From contig CBDHFR010000003.1 of the NCBI GenBank assembly GCA_965262665.1, forward strand, positions 682,001-746,000: a stretch of DNA of 64,000 nucleotides, written 5' to 3'. The position numbers were made by a program, and so were the translations under genes. Below the pieces are notes generated by a model, which worked only from the letters and a program-made list of their open reading frames with translations, was not told the origin of the DNA and made no database searches. Of this stretch, positions 35,752-44,646 are shown piece after piece; the stretch's first letter is position 1, and each line of letters begins with the position of its first letter. This stretch comes from CBDBND01 sp965262665 (GTDB taxonomy: Bacteria > Pseudomonadota > Alphaproteobacteria > Rhodospirillales > Rhodospirillaceae).

Positions 35752-36933
35752 TTACCCGAGCAGCGCTCCGATCACCGAATTGAGCACCAATCGGCCCTTT
35801 TCGGTGGTTCTGAGAGAGTCCGAAGAACGGGTGATAAGCCCTTCAGACTCCAGCGACTCCAGGCTCTGTTGAGAGATCACTTCAAGAGGATTGAGACCGG
35901 TCGCGTGCTCCAGGTGAGCCAGGTTCAGACCGCTGCTCAGGCGCAACCCAACGAGCACCATTTCTATGGCTCGGTCCCCGGGGGTGAGGGCGCTATCTTC
36001 CAAAGTGCCGTACCCGTTTGCCCCGACCTTCTTCAGCCACTGGGCTGGAGGCTTGTGTCGGCGGGTGGCATGAACTGTTCCGCCGATCTTCACCCGGCCG
36101 TGGGCGCCCGGACCGATGCCCGCATACAAACCGCCCTGCCATACGTGCATGTTGTGGCGGCAGGCGTCACCCGGTTCAGCGTGGTTGGAAATTTCATAGG
36201 CGGGAAGACCGGCGTCTTCCAAAACCTCTTGTGTTGTTTCGTAGAGCGACGAACCGTCGTCCTCATCCGGAATTTCAAATTCGCCCAGCGCGTACGCTGT
36301 TTTGAACGGTGTGTTGTCTTCGATGGTCAGTTGATAGCAAGATAGATGAGAGCCACCGGCGTTTCGCAATACGTCCAACGCACGCGATAATTCATCGCGC
36401 CAGGACTCTTCGCTTTGATGGGGCCGTGCGTAAATCAAATCGAACGATAAGCGGTCGAAAGTTTCTCCCGCTAGTGTGATCGCGCGCAGGGCATCGTCTA
36501 CTGAATGTTTGCGCCCGAGAAAACTCAACTGCTCATCATCGAGACTTTGCACGCCGAGAGATAATCGGTTGATGCCGGCATGCCGGAACGACTCAAACCG
36601 TTCCACATCCACCGTGCCCGGGTTGGCTTCCAAAGTGATTTCCAAATCGTCGATCGGAGCCCAATGTTTTTGTGCCGCGTCGATGATCGCTTCGACGGTT
36701 TGCGCATCCATCAGCGACGGTGTGCCGCCGCCGAAGAAGATCGACTGCAAGCGCGTTGCTTCAAGGCGCTCTGCTTCGAACGTCAGTTCTTTTAAAAAAG
36801 CATCACACCACGCGCCGTGATCGACGCTTTCCACCACATGGGAATTGAAATCACAGTACGGACATTTAAAGACACAGAAGGGCCAGTGCACATAGAGCGC
36901 GATGTCTGATTCGGTGTGCTGTGTTGCGGTCAT
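35752..36933 (-). CDS. hemW: HemW, radical SAM heme chaperone
   Basis: The protein of 393 residues opens IALYVHWPFCVFKCPYCDFNSHVV, with the C-x3-C-x2-C cluster motif of radical SAM enzymes. FFGGGTPSLMDAQTVEAI, EITLEANPGTVDVERFESFRHAGINRLSLGVQSL and DLIYARPHQ follow, then the C-terminal HemN-like domain. HemW-type proteins lack the coproporphyrinogen oxidase activity of HemN and bind heme. The start ATG overlaps the rdgB stop (ATGA), so rph-rdgB-hemW form one operon. Confidence 0.9.
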   Translation of the reverse strand: MTATQHTESDIALYVHWPFCVFKCPYCDFNSHVVESVDHGAWCDAFLKELTFEAERLEATRLQSIFFGGGTPSLMDAQTVEAIIDAAQKHWAPIDDLEITLEANPGTVDVERFESFRHAGINRLSLGVQSLDDEQLSFLGRKHSVDDALRAITLAGETFDRLSFDLIYARPHQSEESWRDELSRALDVLRNAGGSHLSCYQLTIEDNTPFKTAYALGEFEIPDEDDGSSLYETTQEVLEDAGLPAYEISNHAEPGDACRHNMHVWQGGLYAGIGPGAHGRVKIGGTVHATRRHKPPAQWLKKVGANGYGTLEDSALTPGDRAIEMVLVGLRLSSGLNLAHLEHATGLNPLEVISQQSLESLESEGLITRSSDSLRTTEKGRLVLNSVIGALLG

Positions 36934-37529
36934 GCGAAACAGGCTGTCACCAGTTTTCGGAAGGCATCGGCGCGGTGGCTCATGGCGTGTTTCTTGTCCG
37001 GCGCCATTTCCCCGAAAGTGATGTCATAGCCATCGGGGATAAAGATCGGATCGTACCCGAACCCCTGTTCGCCCCGGGGCGGAAAACTCAAAGTGCCGTC
37101 GACCGTGCCCTCGAATGTTTCGCAATGGCCGTCGGGCCAGGCCAGGGTCAGAGCGCAGACGAATTGAGCCGAGCGGTCGGCGGCATCGCCCAGTTCGCTC
37201 TCCACTTTTTCCATGGCCAAAGTGAAATCCTTGTCAGGGCCGGCCCATCTGGCCGAATAAATGCCGGGCGCACCGTCCAGCGCGGTCACGGCCAGGCCGG
37301 AATCATCAGCGAGAGCAATCTCACCCGACGCCTCAGCAGCCGCCCGAGCTTTCAGCTCTGCATTGGCGACAAAGGTCGTCCCGGTCTCTTCCGGTTCGGG
37401 CAGGTCCAAATCCCCGGCAGAGACCACGTCCGCCGGGAACGGCTCTAGTAACAGTTTGATTTCTCTCACTTTTCCAGGATTGTGGCTGGCCATCACCAGG
37501 CGCCCGCCTTCGAAACGCCGGTGGGTCAT
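36930..37529 (-). CDS. rdgB: RdgB/HAM1 non-canonical purine NTP pyrophosphatase
   Basis: The enzyme removes dITP/XTP from the nucleotide pool. The start chosen (MTHRRFEGGRLVMASHNPGKVREIKLLL) carries the SHNPGK substrate motif. Further signatures: ETGTTFVANAELKARAAAEASGEIALADDSGLAV, GAPGIYSARWAG and FGYDPIFIPDGYDITFGEM, all expected. Length 199 residues. It lies 13 bp after rph and overlaps hemW by four bases. Confidence 0.92.
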   Translation of the reverse strand: MTHRRFEGGRLVMASHNPGKVREIKLLLEPFPADVVSAGDLDLPEPEETGTTFVANAELKARAAAEASGEIALADDSGLAVTALDGAPGIYSARWAGPDKDFTLAMEKVESELGDAADRSAQFVCALTLAWPDGHCETFEGTVDGTLSFPPRGEQGFGYDPIFIPDGYDITFGEMAPDKKHAMSHRADAFRKLVTACFA

Positions 37530-37542
37530 GACGGTCCTTTTG

Positions 37543-38259
37543 TCATGATCCCAACGCCGCTTTCTGCATAGCCACCAGATCGGCGCAGCCCTGTTGCGCC
37601 AGGTAAAGCAAGTTCTGGAATTCCTCAGCGGTGAAAGGATCCTCTTCCGCCGTGCCCTGCACTTCGACAATCCGGGCCGAGCCGGTGAGGACAAAATTGG
37701 CATCGGCCTGGGCGTTGGAATCCTCGGCGTAATCCAGATCCAGCACCGGCGTGCCTTGATACAGGCCACAGGAGATAGCGGCGACCGGTTCCATCAGCGG
37801 CACCTCGGCGATCACACCCATCCCGACCATGGTGTCGAAAGCCTGGTGGAGAGCGAGATAGGCGCCGGTGATGGACGCGGTGCGGGTGCCGCCGTCGGCC
37901 TGAAGGACGTCGCAATCGAGACGGATCTGCACTTCGCCGAACTGGTCCATTTTGGTCACGGCCCTCAGCGCCCGGCCGATGAGGCGTTGAATTTCCTGGG
38001 TCCGTCCCGACTGCTTGCCGCGGGCAGCTTCTCTATCCGTGCGGGTGTTGGTGGCCCGCGGTAGCATGCCGTATTCGGCGGAAACCCAGCCCTTGCCGGT
38101 GCCTCGCATCCAGCCTGGCACCTTGTCTTCCACCGAGGCAGTGCACAGCACGTGGGTATCGCCGAACTTGACCAGACAGGAGCCTTCGGCGTGCTTGGCA
38201 AAGCCCAGGTCGAAACTGACCGGACGAAGCTGATCGGGTGAACGGCCAGATGGGCGCAT
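37543..38259 (-). CDS. rph: Ribonuclease PH
   Basis: This phosphorolytic exoribonuclease trims tRNA 3' ends. The 238-residue protein begins MRPSGRSPDQLRPVSFDLGFAKHAEGSCLVKFGDTHVLCTASVED. It shows GKGWVSAEYGMLPRATNTRTDREAARGKQSGRTQEIQRLIGRALRA (phosphate and RNA binding), DCDVLQADGGTRTASITGAYLAL and LDLDYAEDSNAQADANFVLT. The upstream ATG in the longer frame would add 28 unrelated residues. It is divergent from hrcA with a 144-bp shared regulatory region. Confidence 0.93.
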   Translation of the reverse strand: MRPSGRSPDQLRPVSFDLGFAKHAEGSCLVKFGDTHVLCTASVEDKVPGWMRGTGKGWVSAEYGMLPRATNTRTDREAARGKQSGRTQEIQRLIGRALRAVTKMDQFGEVQIRLDCDVLQADGGTRTASITGAYLALHQAFDTMVGMGVIAEVPLMEPVAAISCGLYQGTPVLDLDYAEDSNAQADANFVLTGSARIVEVQGTAEEDPFTAEEFQNLLYLAQQGCADLVAMQKAALGS

Positions 38260-38403
38260 GAACACAGACTCCAGAATGGCGCGCCACAAGCGGCGCGCAC
38301 CCTGCATACCCGCTCCCGGCCTATAGGAACAAGGGCCGTGCATGGTTAACGACCGGATGGGCTTTCATTGACGGCCCCGCCCTCCTTGCTTACATAGCCG
38401 GAC

Positions 38404-39489
38404 ATGGCTCACACCCCATCCGATCTTCCTTTCTCAGGTTCCGACCCCGTGTCCGAGCTCAACGCCCGGTCCCGTGAGGTCTTCCGCCACATTGTCGATG
38501 CCTATGTGGAGACCGGTGAACCTGTCGGATCGCGGACCATCGCCCGTAAACTCAATGGCTCCCTGTCGCCGGCCACCATCCGCAACGTCATGTCGGATCT
38601 GGAATTCGCCGGGCTCCTGTTTGCCCCCCATACCTCCGCCGGACGCTTACCAACAGAAGCGGGCTTGCGCCTGTTTGTCTCCGGTCTATTGCAGGTCGGC
38701 GGATTGGATTCTGAAGAGCGCCAGGAAATCGAAGCCCAATGCGCTGCCGCCGGCAAAGGCATGCAGGAGGTCCTGGAAGGGGCGTCGACGATGCTCTCCG
38801 GTCTCACCCATCACGCCGGTCTGGTGATGGCGCCGAAATCGGAAGCGGCATTGAAACACATCGAGTTTGTCAGCCTGGCGCCGGGCCGGGCTTTAGTGGT
38901 GATGGTGTCGGAAAACGGCATGGTCGAAAACCGGGTCATCGAAGTGCCTGAAGGCCTGCCGCCGTCGGTGTTGATCGAGGCCGGCAATTTTCTCTCTGCC
39001 AAACTGGGTGGACGCACTTTGAGCGAGGCCAAGGATCATATCCTGACGGATCTCGAACACCGCCGTGCCCAACTGGATGAACTGACAGCCAGGTTGGTGG
39101 CTGAGGGTCTGGCCACATGGTCGGGCGATCAGAGCGCCGGCGGCTCGCTGATCATTCGCGGTCAGGCCAATCTGTTGAACGACGTCACCGCGTTGGAAGA
39201 TTTAGAGCGGGTGCGCCATCTGTTCGAGACGCTGGAGACCCGCGAGCAAATGATCCGGCTGGTGGATCTCGTCGGTGATGCCGAAGGCGTGCAGATTTTC
39301 ATCGGCGCCCAAAATGAGCTGTTCAATCTCGCCGGCTGTTCCATGGTGGTCGCGCCGTTTAAGAACGGCCACGAACAAATCGTCGGCGCGGTCGGCGTCA
39401 TCGGACCGACGCGTATCAACTACGCCCGCATCATTCCCATGGTGGACTACACGGCCAAGGTTGTGGGCCGCTTGATAGACCAGCCTTAA
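38404..39489 (+). CDS. hrcA: Heat-inducible transcription repressor HrcA
   Basis: A 361-residue repressor of chaperone genes. The winged-helix part has EVFRHIVDAYVETGEPVGSRTIARKLNGSLSPATIRNVMSDLEFAGLLFAPHTSAGRLPTEAGLRLF, the GSRT and PHTSAGR signatures of the family. The C-terminal part has VFIGAQNELFNLAG-like and GVIGPTRINYARIIPMVDYTA motifs. HrcA classically binds CIRCE inverted repeats before groE; none was seen in this window. It is followed directly by grpE. Confidence 0.93.
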   Translation: MAHTPSDLPFSGSDPVSELNARSREVFRHIVDAYVETGEPVGSRTIARKLNGSLSPATIRNVMSDLEFAGLLFAPHTSAGRLPTEAGLRLFVSGLLQVGGLDSEERQEIEAQCAAAGKGMQEVLEGASTMLSGLTHHAGLVMAPKSEAALKHIEFVSLAPGRALVVMVSENGMVENRVIEVPEGLPPSVLIEAGNFLSAKLGGRTLSEAKDHILTDLEHRRAQLDELTARLVAEGLATWSGDQSAGGSLIIRGQANLLNDVTALEDLERVRHLFETLETREQMIRLVDLVGDAEGVQIFIGAQNELFNLAGCSMVVAPFKNGHEQIVGAVGVIGPTRINYARIIPMVDYTAKVVGRLIDQP

Positions 39490-39522
39490 GAGATCAACCG
39501 TAATACCCAGGAAAATTTTGGT

Positions 39523-40218
39523 ATGAGCGACACCGATCCCAAACCTGAATCGGACGACGACGAAGCAAACGATGCTGAAGCCGAGGCGGCGGAAGACCCG
39601 ACGGTATCCGACGGTGACGAATCAGATAGTGACGACGGGCAGAGTGAAGGTGCCGATCAGGACTCGGACGCTCCACCGACACCCGAGGAACGCATTGCCG
39701 ATCTGGAACGCGCCCTTGGCGAGGCGCAGAAAGAACGGCTACTGGCGTTAGCGGAAGCGGAGAACGCAGGCAAGCGGGCCGACAAACGCATTTCCGATAA
39801 CGCCAAGTTCGCCACCTCCAACATCAGCAAATCCATTTTGCAGGTGGCGGACAATCTTGAACGGGCTTTGCTGGCCGCCCCTGAGAACCTGCGCAACGAA
39901 AACGATGTGGTGAAGAACCTGGCCGTCGGCGTGGAGATGACCGCCAAAGAACTGACCGCTGTGCTCGAAGGACAGGGGGTGTCGAAATTTGTCTCCTTGG
40001 ATCAGCCGTTCGATCCCAACCGCCACCAGGCCATGCAGGAAGTGGAGCATACGGATGTGCCCGCAGGCACGGTGGTGCAGGTGGTGCAGGAGGGGTACAT
40101 GATGGCCGACCGTTTGTTGCGCCCGGCCATGGTGGCGATCTCCAAAGGAGGGTCCAAACGGGAAACGCCGGCCTCCAATGGTGACGACAGCGAAAACGGC
40201 TTCAACACAGAGGTCTAA
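39523..40218 (+). CDS. grpE: Nucleotide exchange factor GrpE
   Basis: GrpE accelerates ADP release from DnaK. The 231-residue protein has a long acidic N-terminus. A coiled coil follows (IADLERALGEAQKERLLALAEAENAGKRADKR). The head contains FKVSTSNI-like KFATSNISKSILQVADNLERAL and FDPNRHQAMQEVEHTDVPAGTVVQVVQEGYMMADRLLRPAMVAISKG, the GrpE signature. The gene follows hrcA by 33 bp, the usual alphaproteobacterial arrangement. Confidence 0.93.
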   Translation: MSDTDPKPESDDDEANDAEAEAAEDPTVSDGDESDSDDGQSEGADQDSDAPPTPEERIADLERALGEAQKERLLALAEAENAGKRADKRISDNAKFATSNISKSILQVADNLERALLAAPENLRNENDVVKNLAVGVEMTAKELTAVLEGQGVSKFVSLDQPFDPNRHQAMQEVEHTDVPAGTVVQVVQEGYMMADRLLRPAMVAISKGGSKRETPASNGDDSENGFNTEV

Positions 40219-40320
40219 TTTTCCAAACGGTCACGTTTCAGTGCATGGGGATGGCTCGGCTTGAACTCGACCAGAGGCCGTGCCACGACTCCTCTTAATA
40301 AGAGTAGAGGAGTGGAACGC

Positions 40321-41571
40321 ATGGTGAGACGGAGCCTGAAACTTGGCCTTGTCATGGGAATTGTCTTCGGTTTTGCCGCAGAGGCGGCGCCGTTGGATCA
40401 GACCGTCGGCCAGACCCTGCGCATCAATCTCAACGCTTTGGTCAAACCCAATCCCGATACCGGGCAGCGCCCGCGGGACATCAACTTCTCCCGGCCACGG
40501 CCGCGCACCGCCGAAGACGCGCCACAAGTGCCCGATGGTTTTTCCATTGCGCTCTTCGCCGACGACCTAAGCCACGCCCGCAACATGGAGATCGCCCCCA
40601 ATGGCGATGTGTTCATTGCCGAACCACGCGCTGGCAAGATCACAGTGCTGCGTGACACCGATGACGATGGCATTGCCGACGACCGCTATACCTTTATCGA
40701 CCATCTCAACACGCCCCACGGCATTGCCTTCATCGACGGCGCCGTGCTCATTGGCGACAAGACGGGAGTGCGCAAATATCCGTACGACCCTGATGGCACC
40801 CGCGCGCCAACATCCAGTGTGCTGCTGACGCCGCCCGGTGCTTTGGGTCCGACGGACATGCGTTTTCACTGGGCGCGCAATGTGGCTGTGCATCCCGATG
40901 GCTCCAAGTTCTACGTGGGCATCGGGTCGGCCTCGAACATCGGTGAAAATCCTCTGCCCCATGCCACCATCCAAGAGTTTCCCATGGACGGCGGACCCGG
41001 CCGCACTTTCGCCTCGGGCATGCGCGTGCCGACGGAAGTGAAGTTTTATCCCGGCACAAACGACCTCTACACCGTGGTCAACGAACGGGACCGGCAAGGC
41101 GATGAATTGGTACCCGACTATTTCACCCGCGTGCCCGAAGGCGCGTTCTTCGGTTGGCCGTACAGTTACATGGGCTCCAATCCGCAACCGGGTTTTGCCG
41201 ACAAGCGTCCCGATCTTGTCGCCTCGGCGATCAAACCGGATGTGCCGTTCCTGTCCCACTCGGCGGCGATCGATCTTGAGTTTTATCGAGCCGAACAATT
41301 CCCCGTGGACTACCGCGGCGGCGCTTTTGTGACCTTGCACGGCTCGTGGAACGCCAATCAGCCGCGGGGTTACACTTTGGTCTATGTGCCGTTCAATGAC
41401 GGCAAGCCGCGGGGCACCTACCAGGTGTTCGCCTCCGGCTTCTGGAACGGCGACGCGGACAACTCCCAGGTCTGGGGCCGCCCCGCCGGTGTGGTCGTCG
41501 CCCCTGATGGCTCACTGCTGTTGTCCGATGACGTCGGCAACACGGTGTGGAGAATCACCTATGACGGTTAG
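40321..41571 (+). CDS. Sorbosone dehydrogenase-like exported protein 1
   Basis: An exported (signal MVRRSLKLGLVMGIVFGFAAEAAP) beta-propeller protein of the PQQ-dependent aldose/sorbosone dehydrogenase family: DGFSIALFADDLSHARNMEIAPNGDVFIAEPRAGKITVLRD, HGIAFIDGAVLIGDK, FHWARNVAVHPDGSKFYVGIGSASNIGE. It then has FYPGTNDLYTVVNERDRQGDELVPDYFTRV and GWPYSYMG, and ends HGSWNANQPRGYTLVYVPF. The start ATG has a GAGGAGTGG site. It is closely related to and overlaps the next gene by 11 bp. Substrate unknown. Confidence 0.82.
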   Translation: MVRRSLKLGLVMGIVFGFAAEAAPLDQTVGQTLRINLNALVKPNPDTGQRPRDINFSRPRPRTAEDAPQVPDGFSIALFADDLSHARNMEIAPNGDVFIAEPRAGKITVLRDTDDDGIADDRYTFIDHLNTPHGIAFIDGAVLIGDKTGVRKYPYDPDGTRAPTSSVLLTPPGALGPTDMRFHWARNVAVHPDGSKFYVGIGSASNIGENPLPHATIQEFPMDGGPGRTFASGMRVPTEVKFYPGTNDLYTVVNERDRQGDELVPDYFTRVPEGAFFGWPYSYMGSNPQPGFADKRPDLVASAIKPDVPFLSHSAAIDLEFYRAEQFPVDYRGGAFVTLHGSWNANQPRGYTLVYVPFNDGKPRGTYQVFASGFWNGDADNSQVWGRPAGVVVAPDGSLLLSDDVGNTVWRITYDG

Positions 41572-42793
41572 GGCTCTTGCGGGTCTTGCGGCCGCACTAA
41601 TTTTTGCCGGCACCGCCCACGCCCAACTGTTCGAGCAGGAACCGGGCACGGTCATCGCCATCGACCTGGCCTCTCTGCCGCGGCCCTACAACCCGCCGAG
41701 TCCGGCCAATCCGCCGCGCACCATTCCTAAACCGGCCCGTGCTCAGCCGACCGTGCTGCCCGGCTTCACCGTCAACGCGTTTGCCTCGGGCCTGAAAGAC
41801 GTGCGCAACCTTAAAGTCGCGCCGGACGGCACGGTGTTTTTGAGCGAACCGCGCATCAATCAGATCACATTACTGCGGGACACAGACGGCGATGGTCGCG
41901 CCGATGTCATCAGCGAATTCGCCGACGGTTTTCGACGGCCCCACGGTATTGCCATAGGAGAGGGTTTTGTTCTCGTTGGCGATCTCAACGCAGTGTGGCG
42001 TTTGCCCTATGCATCCGGCGACCGGGAAACGCGGGAGGACGCAGTGCAGGTCACAGGACGCCGAGCCCTCGGCGACCCCGGCGGTCATTCCACCCGCAAT
42101 GTGGCGCTCCATCCCGACGGCTCGAAGTTTTTTGTGGCCATCGGTAGCCGCGGCAACATCGCTGTCGAGCCTGAACCGCGCGCCACCATCCAAGAGTTCG
42201 CCCTCGACGGTTCCAACCAGCGCACCTTTGCTGCCGGTCTGCGCAATCCTGTAGGTGTGGCGTTTTATCCCGGCACCACCGATCTCTATACGGTGGTCAA
42301 TGAGCGTGACGGTCTGCACGACGAATTGGTGCCCGAGTATATGACCAGAGTGCAGGACGGCGGATTCTATGGCTGGCCTTATAGTTATCTCGGGTCTAAC
42401 CCCCAGCCCAACTTCTTCGACCGCAGGCCTGACTTGGTGGCCGCGGCCATTGTGCCCGACACTTTGTTCCGGTCTCACTCGGCACCCATCGGCATTGCCT
42501 TTTACATGGCCGATCAGTTTCCGGATCAATTCAAAGGTGGTGCTTTCGTCACCATGCACGGCTCGTGGAACGCGGACCAGCCCCGCGGCTACAACGTGGC
42601 CTTCGTGCCGTTTGAAAACCTAAAGCCGAAAAACGAATACATGGTGTTCTCATCCGGTTTCTGGGCGCGCGGCGAATCCCGCGCCCGGGTGTGGGGCCGG
42701 CCGGCCGGCGTAGCGGTTGCAGACGACGGATCACTTTTAGTCGCCGACGATGTCAGCCAAACGGTCTGGCGCTACACCTATACTGGCGGATGA
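41561..42793 (+). CDS. Sorbosone dehydrogenase-like exported protein 2
   Basis: A paralogue of the previous protein, starting MTVRALAGLAAALIFAGTAHAQLFEQEPG with a signal peptide. It shows the same propeller motifs: GFTVNAFASGLKDVRNLKVAPDGTVFLSEPRINQITLLRD, HSTRNVALHPDGSKFFVAIGSRGNIAVE, ERDGLHDELVPEYMTRVQDGGFYGWPYSYLG and HGSWNADQPRGYNVAFVPF. Its ATG lies inside the end of the first gene, so translation is coupled. The two arose by tandem duplication, and the products presumably act in the periplasm on a sugar or sugar lactone. Confidence 0.82.
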   Translation: MTVRALAGLAAALIFAGTAHAQLFEQEPGTVIAIDLASLPRPYNPPSPANPPRTIPKPARAQPTVLPGFTVNAFASGLKDVRNLKVAPDGTVFLSEPRINQITLLRDTDGDGRADVISEFADGFRRPHGIAIGEGFVLVGDLNAVWRLPYASGDRETREDAVQVTGRRALGDPGGHSTRNVALHPDGSKFFVAIGSRGNIAVEPEPRATIQEFALDGSNQRTFAAGLRNPVGVAFYPGTTDLYTVVNERDGLHDELVPEYMTRVQDGGFYGWPYSYLGSNPQPNFFDRRPDLVAAAIVPDTLFRSHSAPIGIAFYMADQFPDQFKGGAFVTMHGSWNADQPRGYNVAFVPFENLKPKNEYMVFSSGFWARGESRARVWGRPAGVAVADDGSLLVADDVSQTVWRYTYTGG

Positions 42794-42799
42794 GCGGCC

Positions 42800-43267
42800 A
42801 TGGACAAAACAGAAGCCACCAACGCTTTTTTCCAAACCGCTAAAGAGTCCGGCATCGATGTCGGTGAGGATTATTGGGTGCGACGCATCGGCGGCGATCC
42901 TGAGACCGTCAACATCATCCTTGATCTCATTCTTAAAGGGGACAAGTACGGCACCTTCGGAATGAAGATGCTGCAGGAGCGTAACCCGTCGATCACGCCC
43001 ACCTTGGGGGGCGTTGCGGTACTGGTGGATATCGATGGCGCACCCCATGCCGCGATCAGAACCGACAAACTCACACCGGTCGCCTACAAAGACATCACCG
43101 AAGACCATTTGACTGTCGAAGGTCCGGGTGCGCGTAAACTCGAGGTGTGGCAGAACATTCACTGGCCCTATTGGACCAGCTTGCTGGAGCCTTGCGGGCT
43201 TGAGCCCAGTGAAGACATGATTGTGATGGTCGAGCACTTCGAACTGCTCTATCCGCCTGTACCATAA
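42800..43267 (+). CDS. ASCH-domain-like protein, paralogue 1
   Basis: 155 residues with the core order of the YhfF-type ASCH family: DYWVRRIGGDPETVNIILDLILKGDKYGTFG, VAVLVDIDGAPHAAIRTDKLTPVAYKDITEDHLTVEG, RKLEVWQNIHWPYWTSLLE and PSEDMIVMVEHFELLYP. ASCH domains have a PUA-like fold and are predicted to bind RNA; a hydrolase activity has been shown for one relative. It lies 6 bp after the second dehydrogenase-like gene. Three further paralogues follow. Confidence 0.7.
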   Translation: MDKTEATNAFFQTAKESGIDVGEDYWVRRIGGDPETVNIILDLILKGDKYGTFGMKMLQERNPSITPTLGGVAVLVDIDGAPHAAIRTDKLTPVAYKDITEDHLTVEGPGARKLEVWQNIHWPYWTSLLEPCGLEPSEDMIVMVEHFELLYPPVP

Positions 43268-43286
43268 ACCAAAGCCGGGGGACCTA

Positions 43287-43754
43287 ATGGAGAAATCAGA
43301 TCAAACGGAAGCGTTTTGGCAAAAAGTGAAAGAGGTGGATCCTGATGCGGGAGACGACTACCGCGTCCGCAGTCTCGGTGCCGATCAAGACATGGCCGAA
43401 ATGCTATTCGACCTCATCAAGACAGGAAACAAGTCCGGCACCTTCGGTCTCAAAATGCTGCACGACCTCGACCCGGTCAATGCCCCCACTGTGGGCCGCG
43501 TCACGATCATGGTGGATTTCCACGGCAAACCGCACCTCGCCGTCAAGGTCGTAGAAGTGACACCGGTGGCCTATAAGGACATCACCGACGACCATGTGTC
43601 CGTTGACGGCCCGACAATGCGCACGGTGGAGGCTTGGAAAGGGGTTCACTGGCCGTTTTGGACCGCGCTTCTCACCAAACATGGCCTCACCCCCAGCGAA
43701 GACATGATCGTGGAGGTGGAGCGCTTCGAGCAGATCTACCCGACATCATCTTGA
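43287..43754 (+). CDS. ASCH-domain-like protein, paralogue 2
   Basis: 155 residues, closely similar to paralogue 1 (DDYRVRSLGADQDMAEMLFDLIKTGNKSGTFGLKML, VTIMVDFHGKPHLAVKVVEVTPVAYKDITDDHVSVDG, VEAWKGVHWPFWTALLTKHGLTPSEDMIVEVERFEQIYP). It has a ribosome site GGGGGACC before ATG. Together with its neighbours it forms a tandem family expanded by duplication. Predicted nucleic-acid-binding; target unknown. Confidence 0.7.
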   Translation: MEKSDQTEAFWQKVKEVDPDAGDDYRVRSLGADQDMAEMLFDLIKTGNKSGTFGLKMLHDLDPVNAPTVGRVTIMVDFHGKPHLAVKVVEVTPVAYKDITDDHVSVDGPTMRTVEAWKGVHWPFWTALLTKHGLTPSEDMIVEVERFEQIYPTSS

Positions 43755-43757
43755 GCC

Positions 43758-44621
43758 GTGCACGACCTGCGCCGTCTTACACCGGACGACCGTCCGGCCG
43801 TCGATGCGTTTTTGGAGCGCCACCGAGCGTCGTCCATATTTCTCCGTGCCAACTTGTTTTACAGCGGCATTGAAGACGGCCCGGACCGGTTTTGCGGTCT
43901 CTACATGGGCGCGTTTAATGGCGATGACCTGACCGATGTCGGTGCGCACTATTGGAATAACACCATCATCCTGCAAGCACCCACCGCTCCCGTGGATTTG
44001 GCGAGCGCTTTGGCCAAGAACTCCGGCCGGCCGATCAACGGCGTCAACGGGCCCTGGGCCCAGGTCAAGGCGGCGGAACCGGAACTGGATCTGGATCGCA
44101 CGCGCTTGGGCAAGGTGGTGCCGGAATATCTCTATACCCTCGACCTCAACGGCCTATCCGTGCCGGAGTCGCTGTCGTCTGGTCGTGTCAGCCACCGCCG
44201 CGCCGTAGACGGTGATCTCTCGACGCTGGTGCAATGGCGCCACCAATACGATCTCATCACCATGGGCTATCCCGCGCACGCCATTGACGATGAGCGCAAT
44301 CACGCCATGCTCGCCGGCATGATCGAGGACAAACGTCTTTGGGTGTTGGAGGAAACGGATGGCCTCGTTGCTATGACCGGGTTCAACGCCGCCCTGCCCG
44401 ACACGGTGAAAGTGGGCGGGGTGTTCACTCCGGAAGAGGCGCGGGGTCGTGGCCATGCCCGCGCCGTCGTCGCCGGGTCTCTGCTTGATGCCAAAGCGGA
44501 CGGAGTTGCAGAAGCCATTCTCTTTACCGAGACAGATAATTTCCCGGCACAGAAAGCGTATGAGTCTCTCGGCTTCGAACGGATTGGCGATTACGGTATG
44601 GTGGCGCTCGATCCAATTTGA
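43758..44621 (+). CDS. GNAT family N-acetyltransferase
   Basis: A 287-residue protein starting GTG (MHDLRRLTPDDRPAVDAFLERHRASSIFLRANLFYSGIED). A divergent N-terminal half precedes a C-terminal acetyltransferase domain. Its acetyl-CoA site is VKVGGVFTPEEARGRGHARAVVAGSLLDAKADGV, the V-x-V-x-x-x-R-G-x-G pattern, with LFTETDNFPAQKAYESLGFERIGDYG after it. It sits between ASCH paralogues 2 and 3 in the same direction. Substrate unknown. Confidence 0.8.
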   Translation: MHDLRRLTPDDRPAVDAFLERHRASSIFLRANLFYSGIEDGPDRFCGLYMGAFNGDDLTDVGAHYWNNTIILQAPTAPVDLASALAKNSGRPINGVNGPWAQVKAAEPELDLDRTRLGKVVPEYLYTLDLNGLSVPESLSSGRVSHRRAVDGDLSTLVQWRHQYDLITMGYPAHAIDDERNHAMLAGMIEDKRLWVLEETDGLVAMTGFNAALPDTVKVGGVFTPEEARGRGHARAVVAGSLLDAKADGVAEAILFTETDNFPAQKAYESLGFERIGDYGMVALDPI

Positions 44622-44646
44622 ACAAACAACAAAGGACGCACTGATC

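Noticed and set aside
38260..38403. A CIRCE element in the rph-hrcA intergenic region.
   Set aside because: No TTAGCACTC-N9-GAGTGCTAA type repeat could be found there or before dnaK.
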